Positions 56,593-64,000 of a stretch of 64,000 bases of DNA are shown here, piece after piece (position 1 is the stretch's first letter; every line of letters begins with the position of its first letter). Source of the DNA: Aplectana chamaeleonis (taxonomy: Eukaryota; Nematoda; Chromadorea; Rhabditida; Cosmocercidae); NCBI GenBank assembly GCA_029168955.1, contig JAPDOI010000040.1:2158501-2222500 (forward strand). Direction: 5' to 3'. The notes beneath the pieces were generated by a model. It saw nothing but the letters and a program-made list of their open reading frames with translations. It made no database searches and was not told where the DNA came from. The translations under genes were made by a program, and so were the position numbers.

Positions 56593-57226
56593 TTTACCCC
56601 ATTCACGACCCCACCTAATTTTGGGTGGCTGCACGTTCGGACCGCGTCCAATATTGCGTCACCGTATAACGTGTCCCACCGGTGGGACACGCTGGCTTGA
56701 ATAGCGTCTCACGGGTGATTGCTTTCCCTTTTTGTGCTCTATATTGTAGCTATCAATGAGGGTCGGACAGTATCAGAGTTTGAGCTTTCGAGACGCTTTC
56801 GTTATCAAGAAACAATTATTCAAAACCAAAACGGGGTCAACTGAGCTGCGACGGTTTTAGAAAAGGAAACGTGTTTCAAACGATAGGTTCCTACAAAGCA
56901 ACCTAAAAACTAGCAATAGACGACAAAAGAAATTATAAGGTGCTTTTCAAGTCATTTTAGAGCCGTTTTTTCCTCTACTTCAGCGCACCTGATTTTATAA
57001 AAGTCTAGATATGTTGTTGCACTTGACCTACTGATGGACCACGAGGTTTTTATTCAAGTATTGGGTAGGTCAATACATTGATCATATGTAGGTTCGAAGG
57101 TAGTTTCAGACGGAGAAATCGAATTTTGAAAGTGGGGGCCCACCGGGGGGACACGCGGTCCGAAGTGGTAGTCAACGCGTGTCCCACCGGTGGAACACGT
57201 GGTCGTGAATGGGTTAAACGATTTTT
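56593..57226. mobile_element. Element with GTGTCCCACCGGTGGGACAC palindromes
   Basis: Starts near TTTACCCCATTCACGACC and ends GGTCGTGAATGGGTTAAA. A perfect GTGTCCCACCGGTGGGACAC palindrome lies at about 56670 and a near copy at about 57180. No protein. Confidence 0.6.
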
Positions 57227-58890
57227 CTCTGTGTTTCGATTATTATGAGTGAAAAAAAAATTTCAGAGGCTTTTAATGTAGAATCTGCCTTTTCTACCTC
57301 AACAAACACCCAAAACTTTGTATTTCACACTGCTGACAATATACCATCATGAAAACCTGTTATGAAGATCAATAAGTGATTAAAAAGATTATAAAACATT
57401 TTTTTTAGTGAAAATTTGCCAAAATAAATTTAGCCGTCAGCTGTGACGTGACCTCAGACTTTTCGGACTACCGTAACCTTAGGTCCTTTAAGATTGGCGG
57501 TGGAGCACGAAATCTTGCATGGTGCCTGATTTATTTTTAATGATTAACTATGTGTGTAGGATATACTTAACTATATAGGCTACTATATAGGTTACTTTTT
57601 TTTTGCTTTCCTTTTTTATGCTGTTCCGTTACTATAAATGTCTATCTATGGAAAATTTTCTTCTATTCAACGATGACATTAGACGCGGAACCTCTTTCAA
57701 AGGGTGAAAACAGAAAATAGGGGAAAATCATTTTGTATATGTTTTACGTAGGAATTGGTTCAATTAGTCTTACGGCAACTATCATAGGAACCTCTAGGAG
57801 CAAAGTGTGCACCGCATTAAATTTGAATTTGAGCTATCATAAATTGTGACGGGGACTAACTTTCCATTTTCTGAAATTGGTTTCCTTATTAGTTCTATTG
57901 AAATTTCATACTATTCTGTCCGTCTCTCTTCCCTGAAGTGTTGATTAGTGACAGTTTGATTGTTGTGTTCAGGACTTATCGGGTATTTGCGGTGAAGTGC
58001 GGAGCTCTCTATCACTGATAATGCCGACAGATAGGCACTAACACCCAATCAGTCATCGAACCTTTTTCTAATTTCAGTTTGCTTCTCGAGAAATTTGTTC
58101 GTCGAGCACTTACATGAGCATAGTTTATGTGACTTCAAGAGGCTTCAGATAGTTTGAGAGAGATTAGAAGATTTGCCGGCATTTTTCCACCTTTCGAAGT
58201 CGAGAAGTCGTCGTTTTTTCGCACAAATTTTGTCCAGCGGTTTTAGGTAGGTGCTGAACACGAATCCGATTCCTTAGGATTTTGCTAGGCTTGGATAACT
58301 TGATGAAAAAAATTTCTGCCTTTACCTGTATACCACATTCTTCTCAAGCTCAAAAAGAAGAAGATTGGATTTGCGTTTATAGGTGCTGCCGCTGGAGTAC
58401 CCCGGAGTGCGAAATTTCAGCCAACTTTGGAGTGGTCAGCACCCCGAACGATTCCATTGGTGAAGCTTGAGAAGAGAAGCTTGTTAGGCTTATTACTGAT
58501 CCTCGGAGTTCTTAGATTGGGTCATGTTTCCTCAATCCGACTTAAAAAATCGAGTTCAGGTAGCTGTAGTAACCACGTGCGAGTTCTACATTTCTGCAGG
58601 TGCGCCAAGGATCTCCACTGTTTCCCCTTCTCTTTGTCATCGTGATGGATATCATCCCATGATACCTGTAGAGACCGGCGCCATGTTGTGTGCTGAATAC
58701 GTCATACTTGCATCTGACGATGAGTTGGATCTCGAGCGGCTGTGTAGGTTCGGAGTAACCGACTGGCTCGATTCGGGCTTTGCCTCAACGTTAGGAAGAT
58801 TGGGAGTTGGAAATGAAAGTGACTCCATTAAGAACGACCGCGCGCTGACGCCTTCAAGTACCTTTGTTAGACTATTGCATTTGGCAGCGG
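57227..58890. other. Intergenic, nothing recognised
   Basis: AT-rich sequence with short frames (for example 58282-58470 plus) that show no motif or splice pattern I can support. Confidence 0.4.
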
Positions 58891-58894
58891 TTTT

Positions 58895-59440
58895 GCTGGC
58901 GAGATGTCGTACGTTCGTTCCGTGGCAGTGTGGAGAAAAGAAGATCGCCTCCGGGCAAACCGACGTCAACCCCTTCGAGAAGAGGGTTTTTGTCATGGGA
59001 GAGGTGCTGGTCGGCCGCAGCTCTCCTGATTGTAGCCCTTGTAGTGTAGTACGCATGAGGAGCACACCCAGTTTGTCCAAGGATATCTGGAGAAGGCGGC
59101 TATGAACCATATCTCAGGAGCAGTGCCGCCTTGGGTTTGCGGGTCCGAGTCTCAACTTGGCAGGCGAGCCACATGTGCTCTTGCCTCGCTGCTCTGTGGT
59201 CACTCTGTTCTGCTCATGTCTTAAGTCAACAAGATCGACAGCAGCCGACCAGACGCATGGCGGACTGTGGTGCTCCGGACACAACACGGCTTACTTGCTC
59301 ATGTGCCCGAAGAGACCTACCTCCTTAACCACAAAGGACCTTTGGACGAATCATGTGAAGGCCGCCCAGTTCCTCAATTTATGACAAAAACCACTTTGAG
59401 GGTGGAGAAGAAGAGGAAGAAGGCAGCGGTTCTGATAGCT
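58895..59440 (+). mobile_element. Internally deleted derivative of retrotransposon B
   Basis: 58895-59030 matches the 5' end of element B (from GAGATGTCGTACGTTCG to GGCCGCAGCTCTCCTGA). At about 59030 it jumps to the element 3' region (GAGCACACCCAGTTTGTCCA to GAAGAAGAGGAAGAAGGC), matching about 33170-33545. The 2A motif, PHD, endonuclease and reverse transcriptase are all missing. It has the form of a SINE-like passenger that keeps both ends. Confidence 0.75.
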
Positions 59441-59449
59441 AAGTTAACC

Positions 59450-59696
59450 CTTGTGTCAATTCAATTCAATTCAATAGCTTTATCTGGCGACAAAGAAACA
59501 TACAGAATGTATGTGTTACAGGTTTAAGCAAGGCAGCCTGGACATGCAGGCGAACAAAATAGTAGGCAAAGAAACACTCGTACGAATAAGAGCACCCAGA
59601 ATTTAAAGCTCCAGCAGAAAGCACGGCCATCGACCCCATGCAATGACCTGAGGTTGAAATGGAACAGTCTGCTATTGAAAATCCGAAAATCCGCGG
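59450..59696 (-). mobile_element. 3' fragment of retrotransposon A (inverted)
   Basis: The minus strand matches 27720-27945, including the CGATGGCCGTGCTTTCTGCT-like segment and the 3' end CAGATAAAGCTATTGAATTG, followed by an (ATTGA)n tail near 59455-59475. It is 5'-truncated, as expected for target-primed reverse transcription. Confidence 0.88.
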
Positions 59697-59935
59697 CTGC
59701 CGAGATGTCGTACGTTCACGCCGTGGCAGTGTGGAGGAAAGAAGATCACCTCTATGCAAACCGACGTCACCCCCTCCACCAAGAGGGTTTTTGTCATGGG
59801 AGAGGTGCTGGCCGGCCGCGTCTCTCCTTCGGATTCTCCTGCTGAGGGCCGGCGTGGAAAGGAATCCTGGACCCGCTCAGAAGAAGAAGTACCCATGTGC
59901 CACATGCAACAGAAATCGCTCCAGCCGCGAAGCGG
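59697..59935 (+). mobile_element. 5' fragment of retrotransposon B with second 2A-like motif
   Basis: Matches 30105-30330: leader, 2A-like peptide and the start of the PHD (KKKYPCATCNR), then diverges. It starts immediately where the inverted element A fragment ends. Confidence 0.82.
59806..59874 (+). promoter_or_regulatory. 2A-like ribosome-skipping motif (GVERNPGP), copy 2
   Basis: CWPAASLLRILLLRAGVERN followed by PGP. The eight motif codons differ from copy 1 at four third positions and at no encoded residue. Confidence 0.65.
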
Positions 59936-60154
59936 CTGGAGAGGTTTGGTTTTGCCTGGCACTTGTGATCACTTAGATTTTGGTAAAGTAGTTAATAAAA
60001 CCTGTAAAACAAATTTTCTAGAGATTTCCTCCTGGATATAAGTGAGAGAGTATAGAAGACACCCGCTGACAAAATTTGAGCCAAATCGATTGAAAATTAA
60101 CAAAGTTAGATCGGCGGAAGCTTAGCTAAAATTCGCGTTTTTTCTTGTAACGCG

Positions 60155-60215
60155 TCCCTCGTGTCCTGTTCCTCGTCCCTCGTCCCTCGTCCCTCGTTCC
60201 TCGTTCGCGCCACTA
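60155..60215 (+). repeat. CTCGTCC 7-bp tandem repeat
   Basis: About six units of CTCGTCC/CTCGTTC with one longer interruption (CTCGTGTCCTGTTC), followed by a CCACTGCCAG duplication. Confidence 0.85.
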
Positions 60216-60282
60216 GCCACTGCCAGTGGCCACTGCCAGGCGATCAGTTGGGCAGGTAGGTAAGTTGGTATGTGGACAGATA

Positions 60283-63200
60283 TGATTACTTACTCACTTA
60301 CTTTAACATTAACTACTTCACCTTTTACTACTTATCATATCAAGTGATATTATCAGTTGGTAGACCAAATCGCTTAAACACATCGTAGGCCGTACTTTTC
60401 GATGGGGAGGGACAGGGAAAGTTACTAACAAGTTTGTTATTTACTGATTCACGTTAACTACTTTACTTCTACTACTTATCACATCATGTGATATTATCAG
60501 TTGGTAGATCAACTCCTAAAACACGTCGTAGGCTGTACTTTTCAATGGGGAGGGACAGGGGAAGTGACTAACAAGTTTGTTACTTACTGTTTCCACATTA
60601 ACTACTTTACTTCTTACTGCTTATCATATCATGTGATATTATCAGTTGGTTGATCAAATCGCTAAAACACGTCGTAGGCTGGACTTTTCGATGGGAAGGG
60701 ACAGGGAAGGTTACTAACAAGTTTGTTATTTACTGATTCACCTTAACTACTTTACTTCTTACTGCTTATCATATCATGTGATATTATCAGTTGGTTGATC
60801 AAATCGCTAAAACACGTCGTAGGCTGGACTTTTCGATGGGAAGGGACAGGGAAGGTTACTAACAAGTTTGTTATTTACTGATTCACCTTAACTACTTTAC
60901 TTCTTACTGCTTATCATATCATGTGATATTATCAGTTGGTTGATCAAATCGCTAAAACACGTCGTAGGCTGAACTTTACGATGGGAAGGGACAGGGAAAG
61001 TTACTAACAAGTTTGTTACTTACTGATTCACGTTAACTACTTTACTTCTTACTACTTATCATATCATGTGATATTATCAGTTGGTAGATCAACTCGCTAA
61101 AACACGTCGTAGGCTGAACTTTTCGATGGGAAGGGACAGGGAAAGTTACTAACAAGTTTGTTATTTACTGATTCACGTTAACTACTTTACTTCTTACTAC
61201 TTATCATATCATGTGATATTATCAGTTGGTAGATCAACTCAAGCTAAAACACGTCGTAGGCTGAACTTTTCTGATGGGAAGGGACAGGGAAAGTTACTAA
61301 CAAGTTTGTTAATTACTGATTCACGTTAACTACTTTACTTCTTACTGCTTATCATATCATGTGATATTATCAGTTGGTAGATCAACTCGCTAAAACACGT
61401 CGTAGGCTGTACTTTTCAATGGGGAGGGACAGGGGAAGTGACTAACAAGTTTGTTACTTACTGTTTCACATTAACTACTTTACTTCTTACTGCTTATCAT
61501 ATCATGTGATATTATCAGTTGGTTGATCAAATCGCTAAAACACGTCGTAGGCTGAACTTTACGATGGGAAGGGACAGGGAAAGTTACTAACAAGTTTGTT
61601 ACTTACTGATTCACGTTAACTACTTTACTTCTTACTACTTATCATATCATGTGATATTATCAGTTGGTAGATCAACTCGCTAAAACACGTCGTAGGCTGA
61701 ACTTTTCGATGGGAAGGGACAGGGAAAGTTACTAACAAGTTTGTTATTTACTGATTCACGTTAACTACTTTACTTCTTACTACTTATCATATCATGTGAT
61801 ATTATCAGTTGGTTGATCAAATCGCTAAAACACGTCGTAGGCTGGACTTTTCGATGGGAAGGGACAGGGAAGGTTACTAACAAGTTTGTTATTTACTGAT
61901 TCACCTTAGCTACTTTACTTCTTACTGCTTATCATATCATGTGATATTATCAGTTGGTTGATCAAATCAAGCTAAAACACGTCGTAGGCTGGACTTTTCG
62001 ATGGGAAGGGACAGGGAAGGTTACTAACAAGTTTGTTATTTACTGATTCACCTTAACTACTTTACTTCTTACTGCTTATCATATCATGTGATATTATCAG
62101 TTGGTTGATCAAATCGCTAAAACACGTCGTAGGCTGGACTTTTCTGATGGGAAGGGACAGGGAAGGTTACTAACAAGTTTGTTATTTACTGATTCACCTT
62201 AACTACTTTACTTCTTACTGCTTATCATATCATGTGATATTATCAGTTGGTTGATCAAATCGCTAAAACACGTCGTAGGCTGGACTTTTCGATGGGAAGG
62301 GACAGGGAAGGTTACTAACAAGTTTGTTATTTACTGATTCACCTTAACTACTTTACTTCTTACTGCTTATCATATCATGTGATATTATCAGTTGGTTGAT
62401 CAAATCGCTAAAACACGTCGTAGGCTGGACTTTTCGATGGGAAGGGACAGGGAAGGTTACTAACAAGTTTGTTATTTACTGATTCACCTTAACTACTTTA
62501 CTTCTTACTGCTTATCATATCATGTGATATTATCAGTTGGTAGATCAACTCGCTAAAAACACGTCGTAGGCTGAACTTTTCGATGGGAAGGGACAGGGAA
62601 AGTTACTAACAAGTTTGTTATTTACTGATTCACGTTAACTACTTTACTTTTTACTGCTTATCATATCATGTGATATTATCAGTTGGTAGATCAACTCGCT
62701 AAAACACGTCGTAGGCTGAACTTTTCGATGGGAAGGGACAGGGAAAGTTACTAACAAGTTTGTTAATTACTGATTCACGTTAACTACTTTACTTCTTACT
62801 GCTTATCATATCATGTGATATTATCAGTTGGTTGATCAAATCGCTAAAACACGTCGTAGGCTGGACTTTTCGATGGGAAGGGACAGGGAGAGTTACTAAC
62901 AAGTTTGTTATTTACTGATTCACGTTAACTACTTTACTTATTACTGCTTATCATATCATGTGATATTATCAGTTGGTAGATCAACTCGCTAAAACACGTC
63001 GTAGGCTGAACTTTTCGATGGGAAGGGACAGGGAAAGTTACTAACAAGTTTGTTAATTACTGATTCACGTTAACTACTTTACTTCTTACTGCTTATCATA
63101 TCATGTGATATTATCAGTTGGTTGATCAAATCGCTAAAACACGTCGTAGGCTGAACTTTTCGATGGGAAGGGACAGGGAAAGTTACTAACAAGTTTGTTA

Positions 63201-64000
63201 TTTACTGATTCACGTTAACTACTTTACTTCTTACTACTTATCATATCATGTGATATTATCAGTTGGTAGATCAACTCGCTAAAACACGTCGTAGGCTGAA
63301 CTTTTCGATGGGAAGGGACAGGGAAAGTTACTAACAAGTTTGTTAATTACTGATTCACGTTAACTACTTTACTTCTTACTGCTTATCATATCATGTGATA
63401 TTATCAGTTGGTAGATCAACTCGCTAAAACACGTCGTAGGCTGTACTTTTCAATGGGGAGGGACAGGGGAAGTGACTAACAAGTTTGTTACTTACTGTTT
63501 CACATTAACTACTTTACTTCTTACTGCTTATCATATCATGTGATATTATCAGTTGGTTGATCAAATCGCTAAAACACGTCGTAGGCTGAACTTTACGATG
63601 GGAAGGGACAGGGAAAGTTACTAACAAGTTTGTTACTTACTGATTCACGTTAACTACTTTACTTACTACTTATCATATCATGTGATATTATCAGTTGGTA
63701 GATCAACTCGCTAAAACACGTCGTAGGCTGAACTTTTCGATGGGAAGGGACAGGGAAAGTTACTAACAAGTTTGTTATTTACTGATTCACGTTAACTACT
63801 TTACTTCTTACTACTTATCATATCATGTGATATTATCAGTTGGTTGATCAAATCGCTAAAACACGTCGTAGGCTGGACTTTTCGATGGGAAGGGACAGGG
63901 AAGGTTACTAACAAGTTTGTTATTTACTGATTCACCTTAGCTACTTTACTTCTTACTGCTTATCATATCATGTGATATTATCAGTTGGTTGATCAAATCG
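60283..64000 (+). repeat. 145-bp satellite array (~25 units, runs off the window)
   Basis: CAGTTGG recurs at 60354, 60498, 60643, 60788, 60933 and 61078, a period of 144-145 bp. Each unit contains ATATCATGTGATAT (6-bp inverted arms), TAAAACACGTCGTAGGCTG and GGGACAGGG. Units fall into linked variant types (TTGATCAAATC with GGACTT and CACCTTA; TAGATCAACTC with GAACTT and CACGTTA). A 14-unit pattern recurs after 2034 bp. No coding potential. Confidence 0.97.

Overview
The window is a TE-saturated stretch of an animal nuclear genome, most likely a rhabditid-type nematode (inference). The basis is two conserved eukaryotic genes on the minus strand. The first is a UBA5 homologue (UFM1-activating enzyme) whose residues match the nematode-style version, with very short introns (52-67 bp) and TTTCAG-type acceptors. 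The second is a BOP1/Erb1 homologue (60S ribosome biogenesis). There are no bacterial features. Coding content is a few kb; nearly everything else is mobile or repetitive DNA.

Layout. 1-5.95 kb: nested direct repeats and a train of end-to-end foldback elements that share TTTAAAGGCAG termini, including a tRNA-derived inverted repeat. 6.26-24.75 kb: one very large inverted-repeat (foldback) structure. Its two arms carry, in mirror order, a ~330-380 bp outer segment with a TG/CA microsatellite, a 42-bp minisatellite (1.8 kb left, 8 kb right), a ~200-bp linker and a ~700-bp palindrome; the ~6.2 kb centre holds several smaller hairpins. 25.0-36 kb: BOP1 exons on the minus strand, with introns holding two degenerate non-LTR retrotransposons on the plus strand (25.4-27.95 kb and 30.1-33.6 kb). 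The second encodes a 2A-like ribosome-skipping motif, a PHD finger, an APE-type endonuclease and a reverse transcriptase. 36-45.9 kb: intergenic repeats, MITE copies and a minus-strand fragment of the second retrotransposon. 46.0-53.9 kb: UBA5 in ten exons, with three larger introns loaded with hairpin or TIR elements. 54-60 kb: more MITEs and nested retrotransposon pieces, including an internally deleted derivative. 60.28-64.0 kb: a 145-bp satellite array with higher-order structure that runs off the window.

The two host genes work in unrelated pathways and share only orientation and TE load. BOP1 shows one in-frame stop and three frame breaks, mostly at or beside homopolymers, so either the copy is decaying or the assembly carries indel errors. 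UBA5 keeps every catalytic and zinc-binding residue but has one abnormal splice donor. The features most worth a second look are the 18.5-kb foldback with minisatellite arms, the 2A-like motif conserved between two retrotransposon copies with only synonymous differences, and the train of foldbacks sharing TTTAAA junctions.
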